NCBI RefSeq assembly: GCF_018282115.1 | Contig: NZ_CP054306.1 | Span: forward strand, 62,001-126,000 | Origin: Synechocystis sp. PCC 7338 | GTDB taxonomy: Bacteria; Cyanobacteriota; Cyanobacteriia; Cyanobacteriales; Microcystaceae | Direction of reading: 5' to 3' | DNA: 64,000 nt | Part shown: piece by piece, positions 19,407 through 27,635 of the stretch | How positions within the stretch are numbered: the first letter of the stretch is position 1 | Layout: each line of letters opens with the position of its first letter | Translations under genes and position numbers: made by a program | The notes under the pieces: model-generated | Databases searched by the model: none | What the model saw: only the letters and a program-made list of their open reading frames with translations | Told to the model about the DNA's origin: nothing

Positions 19407-19754
19407 TTATTCAGCCGACATGAGGTAGGTATCATAGAAAATTGCAGTGGCGATAATCAAACGGTCATGGGGATCACGGTGGTGCTCTGGCAATTCAACA
19501 GCTATTTGGGCAATCTTAGGGATAATCGGCAGAAGTAAAATATTTGATCCCTCAAGGGCTTGGTCAAACCAATCTGTTTTATTTTGGGGGAGGATAATCC
19601 GCTGATGCTGATCTAGCCAAGCGATTTCAAAGCAACTGATAGCACTGACCGCCAAAGGTATGGTCTGTTGCAAAAGCTCGACTCTTTTGATTCCTAGTTG
19701 ATTGAGGTCACCATTCACCCACCAGAGCCAAATGTGGGTATCCAGAACTATCAT
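19407..19754 (-). CDS. vapC: VapC-like PIN toxin with an early stop near the C-terminus
   Basis: A PIN-domain protein of 115 residues from the ATG at 19754 (MIVLDTHIWLWWVNGDLNQL). It shows the first Asp (VLDTHIW), Glu in SCFEIAWL and Asp in HHRDPHDRLIIATA. The frame ends TYLMSAE, then TAA; beyond the stop the same frame continues KFPQYLEINNKLI to a TAG at 19365, matching the usual PIN ending LMSADEKFPQYL. The fourth acidic residue and about 13 residues are therefore lost, and activity may be reduced or gone. It overlaps its antitoxin by ATGA. Confidence 0.8.
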   Translation of the reverse strand: MIVLDTHIWLWWVNGDLNQLGIKRVELLQQTIPLAVSAISCFEIAWLDQHQRIILPQNKTDWFDQALEGSNILLLPIIPKIAQIAVELPEHHRDPHDRLIIATAIFYDTYLMSAE

Positions 19755-19978
19755 TGCAATATTTCCCAATCTGTTTCGGGGACGCTATCGAAAATATCCC
19801 CCAGTATTTGTACTTTCCCAACTAAATTAGCAGGGGTACTGTTGACTAGTAAAGTTGACTCATTAATATCATCAAGAACAAGAAAAATTTCCTGTATTTT
19901 TTTGTTGGGGGGCAGTTTAGGAACATTTTTTAGGTTTCCTAATTGATCGGTTTCGAGAATAATGTGTTTAGGTTGCAT
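19751..19978 (-). CDS. Antitoxin paired with the truncated VapC
   Basis: A 75-residue protein starting MQPKHIILETDQLGNLKNVP. The N-terminal half (ILETDQLGNLKNVPKLPPNK) looks like the short DNA-binding or strand part of a small antitoxin, followed by IQEIFLVLDDINES and a C-terminal tail ending in DSVPETDWEILQ. The final codon overlaps the toxin start in an ATGA, indicating coupled translation. It is assigned by position and size; no family name is recognised. Confidence 0.65.
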   Translation of the reverse strand: MQPKHIILETDQLGNLKNVPKLPPNKKIQEIFLVLDDINESTLLVNSTPANLVGKVQILGDIFDSVPETDWEILQ

Positions 19979-20143
19979 GGTTCAATTTTGTTTTGAGTGT
20001 ACTAGAGAAGGACTAACAGGATATACTGTTTTGGGCTTGGAAAAGTTCGCCGAGGATTTGCCAGACTTCTTGGGGGATGGTCATGGGATGACAAAAATGG
20101 GACAGTCCAATTTTAGCTCTGAGTCAGGCAGGGTTGATGGGGG

Positions 20144-20233
20144 CTAGGGTAGCCAGGTTTTGCCGAGTTTGCCGATGAGGCCATGGTAAAAACCTAAACA
20201 AGATGCCCAGATTTTAAGAAGTTTTTGATCAGG
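20144..20233 (-). pseudogene. Duplicated C-terminal fragment of the neighbouring glycosyltransferase
   Basis: The minus strand encodes PDQKLLKIWASCLGFYHGLI then GKLGKTWLP and stop, one residue different from the end of the intact glycosyltransferase at 21083-22033 (PDQKLIKIWASCLG...). Homology extends past the stop: 20100-20233 aligns with 21039-21172 at a constant offset of 939 bases, without gaps. The fragment ends where the 104-codon gene at 20229 ends, whose stop codon lies within the duplicated DNA. Confidence 0.85.
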
Positions 20234-20543
20234 CTACGTTGGAGCTAATATCGTCAGGGAGAAACGATAAAACATCTAAATACCACCACCATTGATGGGG
20301 GGAAATCCCATGCTCACTTCGATAGTTAGATAAATCAATAAAGCGAGAAATTTCTTGATAAATAGTTGCCATATTAATTAACATTTTTTTATCTGCTTCT
20401 CGTAATTTTCTTTTTTCTCGTGGGCTAAATATGTTAACAATTTCTTCAATTTGATCCCGAATATTTAATAGCTCTAGGTGTTCAGCACCACTGACGTTAG
20501 GATAGTCCAGACTAGCGATGTAAATTTCTAATAGCTCATTCAT
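20229..20543 (-). CDS. Unknown small protein, second gene of a two-gene cassette
   Basis: A 104-residue acidic helical protein (MNELLEIYIASLDYPNVSGA at the start; IRDQIEEIVNIFSPREKRKL and KKMLINMATIYQEISRF in the middle; HGISPHQWWWYLDVL near the end). It overlaps the 130-codon gene upstream by ATGA, as toxin-antitoxin or immunity pairs do. I recognise no family. The end is formed by a stop inside a duplicated fragment of the neighbouring glycosyltransferase, so the native C-terminus may have been altered. Size and acidity would suit the antitoxin or immunity member of a pair; this is inference only. Confidence 0.65.
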   Translation of the reverse strand: MNELLEIYIASLDYPNVSGAEHLELLNIRDQIEEIVNIFSPREKRKLREADKKMLINMATIYQEISRFIDLSNYRSEHGISPHQWWWYLDVLSFLPDDISSNVA

Positions 20544-20932
20544 GATAATAATTCTCCTAATTTGCCTAGGTAAGCAAAGGCCGGATTGCTAAGGTAATTG
20601 GACAGATTACTAGGAGGGAATGCGGTTTCTACTATCCCCTCTGATGTTAACATCAGGAGCCATAATCGATTTTGATGGTAGACTGTGAGCGTAGGGCATA
20701 GGTCAATGCCATAGGTATAAGTGTAGACTTGGGCTTCTGGATTAGCCAAGATGGACTGAATAATGTGCTCATAATCTTTGATGGTAGAGTTGGCCGGGAG
20801 GTGATTTAATCGAATCCGTTTTAATAAATGAGGATTGGCTTTGTTTGGCTTCCAATTAATTTGACGTTTTGCTTTCTCGATGCTTCGTATAATTGTCTCT
20901 CGTGTTTTGGGCTGGACTGGTTCCATTGTCAT
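20540..20932 (-). CDS. Unknown basic protein, first gene of a two-gene cassette
   Basis: A 130-residue protein starting MTMEPVQPKTRETIIRSIEK. The N-terminal half is basic (KAKRQINWKPNKANPHLLKR), suggesting nucleic-acid binding. The C-terminal half looks like an alpha/beta fold (YTYTYGIDLCPTLTVYHQNR, then LWLLMLTSEGIVETAFPPS). I cannot assign a family; similar uncharacterised proteins exist in other cyanobacteria as far as I remember. Coupled translation to the acidic 104-residue protein and an insertion-like location suggest a toxin-antitoxin or defence-related pair. A second ATG two codons in is an equal start candidate. Confidence 0.65.
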   Translation of the reverse strand: MTMEPVQPKTRETIIRSIEKAKRQINWKPNKANPHLLKRIRLNHLPANSTIKDYEHIIQSILANPEAQVYTYTYGIDLCPTLTVYHQNRLWLLMLTSEGIVETAFPPSNLSNYLSNPAFAYLGKLGELLS

Positions 20933-21082
20933 TATTTAATTATTTAAGTTCAAAAGCATTGTTTGTTGTTGGATAACTGGCAGTTGACGGAAGGTTTTAA
21001 CCAGAGTTTATTCAATACCCACGAATAGGTAGGGAAGGGAACAGTTCTATTTTAATCTTGGGACAGGCAGAGTCGATGGGGG

Positions 21083-22033
21083 CTAGGGTAGCCAGGTTTT
21101 GCCGAGTTTGCCGATAAGGCCATGGTAAAAGCCCAGGCAGGATGCCCAAATTTTAATCAGTTTTTGATCAGGTTCATAAATGATAATTTTGCCGATTTTT
21201 TTGATTAGACTTTGGAGCCGATGGAGATAGGATAGGGTTTTGTAATAGGGGTTATTGGACAGACGGGTTTCGATGTAGGTATGATTACGGTTGATGTAGT
21301 AGTAACGGAGAGAAGAATAGATATAAATGGGATGATTTTGATTCAGATGGGTTAAGTAGGTACCAAAGTTATGTTGCATGGTAGTTTTTTCACTAACGCA
21401 GACGTGATAACCATGTTTTTTCATGTTGAGGCAGTATTCCCAGTCCACACCGTCAATGAATAAATCGGGATTAGGAAGAGGGATATTTTTAGCAGCTTGG
21501 AGGTTAATTAGGGAGCCGGAAGTAATAACAACATCACACTGATAAAGTTTTTCTCTATAAAAATAATCCTGATTTGGATTCTGCCAGTTTAATTTAAATG
21601 GTGTTCGGTATCCACAAAGTAATAAGCTTTTAGTCTGAACATCAACAATAGCAGGAGAAATTATTCCAACGGGTATTTTTGATGATTGAAGATAATCAAA
21701 TTCTTTTAGCAAAATTTTTAATGTGTCAAACTCAGGAAGACTATCTTGATCAAATATCCAAAGAAAATCATATTTTTTATTTAAAAACCACTGGATTGCA
21801 ATATTTAATCCTCCTGCCACACCAATATTTTCAGGACAATACTTAATAGTATGATTAACTGGTACGACTAGCTTTAAATCACTGGGAGAGTTGTCAACTA
21901 TAAATACAAAATCTATTTTATGAGACTGCAATAAAAGGGAGCCAATAATTTTTTGCGTACAACAAGTATCTTTGTAACTAGTTATGTATGCCCCAACTTT
22001 TATAGTGCTTGCTTTATCTTTAATATATTTCAT
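21083..22033 (-). CDS. Glycosyltransferase family 2, rhamnosyltransferase-like
   Basis: A 316-residue GT-A transferase. The N-terminus KVGAYITSYKDTCC contains the nucleotide-binding strand, followed by FIVDNSP, PENIGVAGGLNIAIQWF and the metal motif WIFDQDSLPE (about residues 94-103). DGVDWEYCLNMKKHGY lies on the acceptor side. The GG(L/I)N...DQD pattern resembles dTDP-rhamnosyl transferases of O-antigen clusters; the sugar is not proven. Its 3' end is duplicated at 20100-20233. It ends the main minus-strand run of the island and starts 1 bp after the upstream gene's stop. Confidence 0.88.
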   Translation of the reverse strand: MKYIKDKASTIKVGAYITSYKDTCCTQKIIGSLLLQSHKIDFVFIVDNSPSDLKLVVPVNHTIKYCPENIGVAGGLNIAIQWFLNKKYDFLWIFDQDSLPEFDTLKILLKEFDYLQSSKIPVGIISPAIVDVQTKSLLLCGYRTPFKLNWQNPNQDYFYREKLYQCDVVITSGSLINLQAAKNIPLPNPDLFIDGVDWEYCLNMKKHGYHVCVSEKTTMQHNFGTYLTHLNQNHPIYIYSSLRYYYINRNHTYIETRLSNNPYYKTLSYLHRLQSLIKKIGKIIIYEPDQKLIKIWASCLGFYHGLIGKLGKTWLP

Positions 22034-22034
22034 G

Positions 22035-22913
22035 CTATGACTTCAAAATTCTTTTAATGTTTACAGGCAATGGTCTCAGTATAAAGTAAATAATTAAAAA
22101 TTTTAAAAAACCATGATAAAAATAATATAATATCCCAATATTTCCAAATACTAACCGATAAGCTGTCACTTGTATTTTCCAGTATGATGGCGATTTTTTT
22201 AAGAATAGTCCTTGCCAATGCTCTTTAAAAGATTTTTTAGAATATAGCCATGATACATTTATCGGATTTTTAGAACAGAATGAAATAGCATCTCCATGAA
22301 TAACAAGCTCAAAGTTTTTTTTAAAGGCATTGTTCGTATAAACAAAATCTGCCAGGTGATGAGGTAATTTTTGACTATCTGGATAACCAATTTTATCTAC
22401 AATCTTTTTATGAAAACATACTAAATTTCCGTTTAATGCATCGCATTTTATGACTGATTTAGGTGGACAATTGAGTGTTTTAAAAAATTTTCTTTTTGTG
22501 GAGATACCTGCATAACTAGGCTCGGTAGTTTCAGGGTCAATGCATTGTGAACCAATCATTAGATTATGATTTTGATTGCACAAAAAAAGCAGCGTGTTAA
22601 TAGTCCCTTGTTTGGGAAAACAATCATCATTTAGCCAAATAATGTACTCTGCACCTTTTTTACAGGCATATTCCATTCCCATTCTAATTGCGCCTGCCCA
22701 CCAAAGATTGCCATCTCCTTGGAGAATAATAATTTGGGGATATTTTTCAGCAATAGCCTGGCTGGTGCCATCGATTGATCCATCATCAACAACAACAACA
22801 TGATATTTATCTAAATCACCATTACCCTTAAGTATATTTAAACATTTCAAGGTAATTTCCCTACGGTTGTAAACTGGGATAATAATAAAAACAGATGAAG
22901 AACTATTTTGCAT
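22035..22913 (-). CDS. Glycosyltransferase family 2
   Basis: A 292-residue transferase with VFIIIPVYNRREITLKCLNI at the start, VVDDGSIDGTSQ (nucleotide contact) and the metal motif IIWLNDDCFPKQG (about residues 92-104). DFVYTNNAFKKNF may be on the acceptor side, and the C-terminus has a hydrophobic stretch (FLKFLIIYFILRPLPV) that could anchor it to the membrane. It lies 1 bp from the next gene, so it is in the same operon. Donor and acceptor are unknown. Confidence 0.87.
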   Translation of the reverse strand: MQNSSSSVFIIIPVYNRREITLKCLNILKGNGDLDKYHVVVVDDGSIDGTSQAIAEKYPQIIILQGDGNLWWAGAIRMGMEYACKKGAEYIIWLNDDCFPKQGTINTLLFLCNQNHNLMIGSQCIDPETTEPSYAGISTKRKFFKTLNCPPKSVIKCDALNGNLVCFHKKIVDKIGYPDSQKLPHHLADFVYTNNAFKKNFELVIHGDAISFCSKNPINVSWLYSKKSFKEHWQGLFLKKSPSYWKIQVTAYRLVFGNIGILYYFYHGFLKFLIIYFILRPLPVNIKRILKS

Positions 22914-22924
22914 CTTAAGATTAA

Positions 22925-23794
22925 TTAAATTAAGTCAACATACCATTTTTTTTCTTGCTGACTATAAGTACAAATTTTATTAGGCTTTTTGAGTTTCAGT
23001 TTAACAAGAAGACGTCGAATTGGATAAGGCATCGTAATGTATTTATTGAAAATTAAACGAATAAAGATTTCAAAATTATTAGGGTAATATCCATTAACGC
23101 CAGCCAATGCTTCATTTGCTTCCTTGATATACTGTTGACGATACAATAATGATTTTTGATTGCCATGTAAGCGAAAACCTCCCAATGGAAATTGAACACT
23201 ATAAAGATCGGCTTTTTGAAAAAATCTATTCCACAATTCAAAGTCAGCGGCTAGGTTGTAAGAGCAATTTAAAGCTCTATTTGTTTTTTCCCAAAGTGTG
23301 CGTCGCCAAAAAACAGATTCTTGTTGAATACATTGATCTGGCAAGTTGTCTCCCTTTAAAAATCCTTGTTGATTGTAGCCCCCCCTTGAAAAGCAGCGCA
23401 TTGGTCGTCCTTTTTCATCCCAAACAAAAGGAAATAGCGTTGTGAGCCATTCTACTTCGGGAAGCTCTTGAAAAATTTCACTCACTAGCTGAAAACACCA
23501 AGGCATATATTTGTCATCGGAATTAATCCAGGCCATAATCTCCCCTGTTGTTTTTGCAAAACCATTATTGATGGCTTCATATTGTCCTGCATCTGGCTCA
23601 CTAACCCAATATGCTAGCTGGTCTTGGTATTTACGAATAATTTCAATGCTATTATCGCTAGACCCCCCATCAATAATAATATATTCAAGATTGGGATAGT
23701 TTTGGGAGAGAACAGATAAAATAGTTTCCTCTAGGAATTCTCCTTGATTAAAGGAAGGGGTAACAATACTAATTTTAGGAATTGATTCGGGCAT
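22925..23794 (-). CDS. Glycosyltransferase family 2
   Basis: A 289-residue transferase. It starts with KISIVTPSFNQGEFLEETIL, then EYIIIDGGSSDNSIEIIRKY, and has the metal motif IMAWINSDDKYMPWC (about residues 88-102). The middle has ESVFWRRTLWEKTN and LAADFELWNRFFQKADLY, typical of this group. The C-terminal third is basic. AT content is high and there is no HIP1 site, as in its neighbours. The sugar is unknown. Confidence 0.88.
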   Translation of the reverse strand: MPESIPKISIVTPSFNQGEFLEETILSVLSQNYPNLEYIIIDGGSSDNSIEIIRKYQDQLAYWVSEPDAGQYEAINNGFAKTTGEIMAWINSDDKYMPWCFQLVSEIFQELPEVEWLTTLFPFVWDEKGRPMRCFSRGGYNQQGFLKGDNLPDQCIQQESVFWRRTLWEKTNRALNCSYNLAADFELWNRFFQKADLYSVQFPLGGFRLHGNQKSLLYRQQYIKEANEALAGVNGYYPNNFEIFIRLIFNKYITMPYPIRRLLVKLKLKKPNKICTYSQQEKKWYVDLI

Positions 23795-23814
23795 AGTATT
23801 TATTGTTTATAACG

Positions 23815-24528
23815 TCAGTGCCAGCTATTATCCTGAAAGTATTGACTCGATGTAGGGATAAAAAATAAGTCAAATTGCCACAAAGCTTTATCTTGATTAC
23901 GAAATAAGGGATCGCAAATATCAATACAACGAAAGCCTTTTTTTTCTAGAAACTGACACATTTGCGGAAAGCGTAAACTCTGGGGATTAATATCAAAATT
24001 ATAAGTTTCAACAATAATTAAGCTTGTATTTTCTAAAGTTTTTTCTGCTCCTTCAAAAATAGGAACTTCAAATCCGTGGGTGTCCAGTTTAAGTAAGTAA
24101 GGAGGGTTGAGTCTATGTTTTTCAACAATACTATCAATTGTTACAACGGGAACTTTTAAGTTAGTGTCATCTGACTGAGTATGGGAAGCAAGGCCACCAA
24201 AGGGATCACTGCCATTGAAATAAATTTCGCCGACGGTATCTCCCGCTGCGGCTAAAGTATAATCATAGTTTTTCCATTTTGTTTTGAGGTTTTCCAAAGA
24301 TTGAGCATGACAAGGATTAGCTTCTATTAGGTGGTAAAATGCTGTGGAAAAATACTTTTTAGCAGTGGCTGACCAGCAACCATTAGATGCACCGATATCA
24401 ATGACTGTGTTAATTTTAGTTTTTCGGCTAACACAGCGACCTAACGCACTTGTCAGTGCGATTTCTGGATCATAAGTTGTAGTTGTTTTTAATATCTTGA
24501 GAATAGTTTTTGCAAGTAAATTTTTCAT
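23815..24528 (-). CDS. FkbM family methyltransferase
   Basis: An S-adenosylmethionine-dependent methyltransferase of 237 residues. The FkbM motifs are clear: TVIDIGASNGCWSATAKKYF (SAM loop, about residues 42-60), FYHLIEANPCHAQSLENL, VVTIDSIVEKHRLNPPYLLK and the LKLDTHGFEVPIFEGAEKTL motif. FkbM enzymes in glycan clusters usually O-methylate sugars. It is the first of two FkbM genes in the island. Which hydroxyl it modifies cannot be told. Confidence 0.9.
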   Translation of the reverse strand: MKNLLAKTILKILKTTTTYDPEIALTSALGRCVSRKTKINTVIDIGASNGCWSATAKKYFSTAFYHLIEANPCHAQSLENLKTKWKNYDYTLAAAGDTVGEIYFNGSDPFGGLASHTQSDDTNLKVPVVTIDSIVEKHRLNPPYLLKLDTHGFEVPIFEGAEKTLENTSLIIVETYNFDINPQSLRFPQMCQFLEKKGFRCIDICDPLFRNQDKALWQFDLFFIPTSSQYFQDNSWH

Positions 24529-24575
24529 TCTTTTGCTTCCATATAAATTTTATAAAATTTCTCTAGCAACAAAGA

Positions 24576-25550
24576 CTAGTTAAAATTAGGCAAGATTCTA
24601 AATCTTATCTTTCTATTAATCAAGTATTTAATCCATTGTTTTATCGACCAATTATTAAAGAAGCTTTCAAATCCAATATCATCTATTGAAATACTTGATC
24701 TTTTCATTATCTGTAGACTTTTAATTAAACTCTTGGTGTAATTTTCGTAAAATGGAATAAAATCACTAGCTATTTTATAGCCATAGAATAAAAGAATAAT
24801 TCGAGGGTTAATAATTCTTAGGCTATGAAAATGATAGAAAACTGGAGAGAATTGGCAACCTAAATATTTTTTAAAATAAGTGACATTCCATGGGGCAAGG
24901 GTATTTTCCTTTTGCTGTAATATCCAAATATTTTCAGGAAAAAGAACAGGCCAAACATCTAGATATTTTTGATCGCCAAATTTTCCATCTATTAAAGAAC
25001 TAGAACAGCATTCTAAGCATTTATTTTTCCACCATTGAATGATTTTATTCCCGCTAATATTATTTTTTATGGTTAGAAATTGGACACAAAATTTTCCATA
25101 TAGTAACGTTTGATCATATTCTGGTGCATAGCCGTGTTCTGTGAGCAAAACATCTCTATCACTTTCTTCAAATTCCTTAAAAATAACCTGTGGATTTCTA
25201 AAAAAATAGAGATCAGCATCAAGATAAGTTACTCTTTCTATGTCAGGTCGCCGTTCAAAAACTGCGATGAAAGTGAAGGGGGTTATTGTCCAACAGTATT
25301 CCCCTCTACTTCTTTCAGCTTTAATAGCTAACAATTCTGTCGTTTCTATTTCTTTTAATGGAATTAGGCTTACTTGTGGTAATGCTAAAATTTTAAGTTG
25401 TTCTTCTACCAATTCATCCATGCAAACAATCCATAAATGAAAGGATTGGGCATGGGTCAATAAAGACTGATGTAGACTCATTCCCATTGGTAAAAATTTA
25501 TGATCAAATAATGTACAAAAATTCTCTATTGTTTGTTGATTAGTATCCAT
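24576..25550 (-). CDS. Glycosyltransferase-like protein, GT8-like or unclassified
   Basis: A 324-residue protein from the ATG at 25550 (MDTNQQTIENFCTLFDHKFL). After LPMGMSLHQSLLTHAQSFHL come PFTFIAVFERRPDIERVTY and LDADLYFFRNPQ, a DxD motif like that of GT8-type and related transferases. Then come VLLTEHGYAP and a region of conserved aromatic and His residues ending in PVFYHFHSLRI. This describes a transferase group common in bacterial polysaccharide clusters and often annotated only as hypothetical. The start overlaps the aminotransferase gene by 11 bases, so translation is coupled. Confidence 0.75.
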   Translation of the reverse strand: MDTNQQTIENFCTLFDHKFLPMGMSLHQSLLTHAQSFHLWIVCMDELVEEQLKILALPQVSLIPLKEIETTELLAIKAERSRGEYCWTITPFTFIAVFERRPDIERVTYLDADLYFFRNPQVIFKEFEESDRDVLLTEHGYAPEYDQTLLYGKFCVQFLTIKNNISGNKIIQWWKNKCLECCSSSLIDGKFGDQKYLDVWPVLFPENIWILQQKENTLAPWNVTYFKKYLGCQFSPVFYHFHSLRIINPRIILLFYGYKIASDFIPFYENYTKSLIKSLQIMKRSSISIDDIGFESFFNNWSIKQWIKYLINRKIRFRILPNFN

Positions 25551-26634
25551 TAATAGCCTCAATTACTTGAGAAACTTGTTGATCACTCATTTGGGGATGA
25601 CAGGGAATTGATAGACAAGTATCGGCATGGGATTCAACTTTTTTTAAGCCTTGAGAATCTGTTTTAATTTGTAAGCAGGGTTTTTGATAATGAATAGGGA
25701 TAGGATAATGAATCAACGTATTAATTTGGTTTTTTTCTAAATAACTGGATAAAAAATTTCGATCTTGAGTTGTGATTACAAAAAGATGATAAACATGGTT
25801 TTCTTCTGATTTAGGCCTAGTCAATAGTGTGATTTTGGGATTAGAAATTTCCTGAAAATAGCGTTTAGCGATTTCCCGTCTTCTGTGAGTAAAATCATCT
25901 AACCATTTTAAGCGCACTGAGAGTAACACGGCTTGTAATTCATCTAATCGACTATTTAAACCCAATTCAGGGTGATGATAACGTTCACTTTGTCCATAAT
26001 TGCGTAGGATAATCGCACTTTGGGCGATCGCCTCATCACTGGTTACTAACGCCCCGGCATCTCCGATCGCCCCTAGATTTTTGGTGGGATAAAAGCTATA
26101 AGCACCCCAGAGTCCAAAACTACCTGCGGCTTGACCTTTCCATGTAGCTAGATGACATTGGGCACAATCTTCTAGTAGTAAGATGTTGTAGTTTTGGCAA
26201 AGGGATTGCCACCGATCCATTTGACGAATTTGGCCATAAAGATGAACTAATAAAATAGCTTTAGTTTTAGAGCTAATACACCGTTCTACACTGTTGGGGT
26301 CTAACAAGCCTGTCTGAGGATCAATATCTGCCAATACTGGCACTGCACCCGCTCGAACAATGGCGAGAACCGTGGCAAAGGCAGTCATGGAGGTCGTGAT
26401 TATTTCATCTTGGGGCTGAAGATTTAAGCTTAGTAAACCAATTTCTAGCGCTTCCATGCCATTGGCGACTCCAACTACATGGGGAACTTGACAACGTTCA
26501 GCCCATAATTTTTCAAAGTTTTTAACTTCGGGCCCTAAAACATACCAGCCAGAGCGAAGGACTTTTTCAACGGCTTTTATTTCTTGTTGAATAAGGGCTT
26601 CTGGTTCGGCAGCAAAGTCGTTCATGGGAATCAT
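25540..26634 (-). CDS. DegT/DnrJ/EryC1/StrS family sugar aminotransferase
   Basis: A PLP-dependent aminotransferase (364 residues from the ATG at 26634, MIPMNDFAAEPEALIQQEI) that makes an amino sugar on a nucleotide carrier from a keto-sugar. Signatures are VVGVANGMEALEIGLLSL, EDCAQCHLATWKGQAAGSFG (PLP contact) and the SFYPTKNLGAIGDAGALVTS loop with the Schiff-base lysine (about residue 180). The start overlaps the epimerase stop as ATGA. One of only two HIP1 sites in the island's interior lies in this gene. The exact sugar cannot be named, and no 4,6-dehydratase is visible nearby. Confidence 0.9.
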   Translation of the reverse strand: MIPMNDFAAEPEALIQQEIKAVEKVLRSGWYVLGPEVKNFEKLWAERCQVPHVVGVANGMEALEIGLLSLNLQPQDEIITTSMTAFATVLAIVRAGAVPVLADIDPQTGLLDPNSVERCISSKTKAILLVHLYGQIRQMDRWQSLCQNYNILLLEDCAQCHLATWKGQAAGSFGLWGAYSFYPTKNLGAIGDAGALVTSDEAIAQSAIILRNYGQSERYHHPELGLNSRLDELQAVLLSVRLKWLDDFTHRRREIAKRYFQEISNPKITLLTRPKSEENHVYHLFVITTQDRNFLSSYLEKNQINTLIHYPIPIHYQKPCLQIKTDSQGLKKVESHADTCLSIPCHPQMSDQQVSQVIEAINGY

Positions 26635-27635
26635 GCTTCCACCTCCCAATATTGATGATGGTTTTGACGATAATATTCTATGGTGTTTTCTAATCCTTTT
26701 TTCAAGCTTATTTTAGGTTGCCAATCTAAAGCCTGATGAATTTTGCGATAGTCACTGTAATAATCGCCAATGTCAATTTTTTTACGTTCTGGGGGAAAGG
26801 GGATTAATTCGTAAGAACCTGCTTGAAAGATTTCTACCATTAATCCAGCTAAGTCCTTAAGGTTGATATATTCCGAGCTACCGAGGTTAAAAATTTCTCC
26901 GTCGGCCTTAGGGTGAATCGCAGATAGCAATAGCGCTTCGACCACATCATCGACGTAGTTAAAATCTCTGAGTTGACTACCGTCTCCAAAGACCTGAATT
27001 GGCTGTCCTTCGATTAATTTACGAATCCAAATTCCGAGGAAGGTTTGTCGAGCGTCTTTGACTCGCATTCCGGGGCCGTAGGTGTTGGTTAAACGCAGCG
27101 CACAAGAACGAATATGGTAAATGTCATTGTAAAGCAAGTGATACCATTCCCCAGCCAGTTTATTGATGCCATTAACATCAACAGGATGAATGGGATGATT
27201 TTCGTCAACGGGCAAATACTGAGGTTTGCCATAGAGTTGTCGAGTGCTGGCAAAGACAATGGTTATGTCGGGGTTATGTTTGCGGCAGGCTTCCAGAATA
27301 GATAGTTGGGCAGAAGCATTAATATTTAGGTCGGTTTGGGGATCAACCATGGAATCAAGATGACTGGTTTGTCCTGCTAAGTTAAAAAGAAAGTCTTGCC
27401 CTTGCACTAAATAGGCGATCGCATGGGGATCACGAACATCAGTAATATTTAGGGTAACTTGATCTTTGATATCGTGAATATTGAAGAGATTCCCACCATA
27501 TTGGGGAATGAGGCTATCGACGAGGGTAATCTTGGCATTAAGATCAACGAGCTTTCTCGCAAGAGCAGAACCAATAAACCCCACCCCACCTGTGATCAAA
27601 ATCTTTTTGCCAGCAAACTGAGTAAAGTCATTCAT
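26631..27635 (-). CDS. NAD-dependent nucleotide-sugar epimerase/dehydratase
   Basis: An extended short-chain dehydrogenase of 334 residues from the ATG at 27635 (MNDFTQFAGKKILITGGVGF). The Rossmann loop is GGVGFIGSALA; the catalytic Ser and Tyr motifs appear modified: FASTRQLYGKP, then NGINKLAGEWYHLLY where YxxxK would normally lie. This may point to a changed active site or an unusual subfamily. The other family features (LRLTNTYGPGMRVKDARQTF and GDGSQLRDFNYVDDVVEALL) are present. It is likely to provide the sugar for the aminotransferase or the transferases. It carries the second HIP1 site of the island interior. Confidence 0.85.
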   Translation of the reverse strand: MNDFTQFAGKKILITGGVGFIGSALARKLVDLNAKITLVDSLIPQYGGNLFNIHDIKDQVTLNITDVRDPHAIAYLVQGQDFLFNLAGQTSHLDSMVDPQTDLNINASAQLSILEACRKHNPDITIVFASTRQLYGKPQYLPVDENHPIHPVDVNGINKLAGEWYHLLYNDIYHIRSCALRLTNTYGPGMRVKDARQTFLGIWIRKLIEGQPIQVFGDGSQLRDFNYVDDVVEALLLSAIHPKADGEIFNLGSSEYINLKDLAGLMVEIFQAGSYELIPFPPERKKIDIGDYYSDYRKIHQALDWQPKISLKKGLENTIEYYRQNHHQYWEVEA

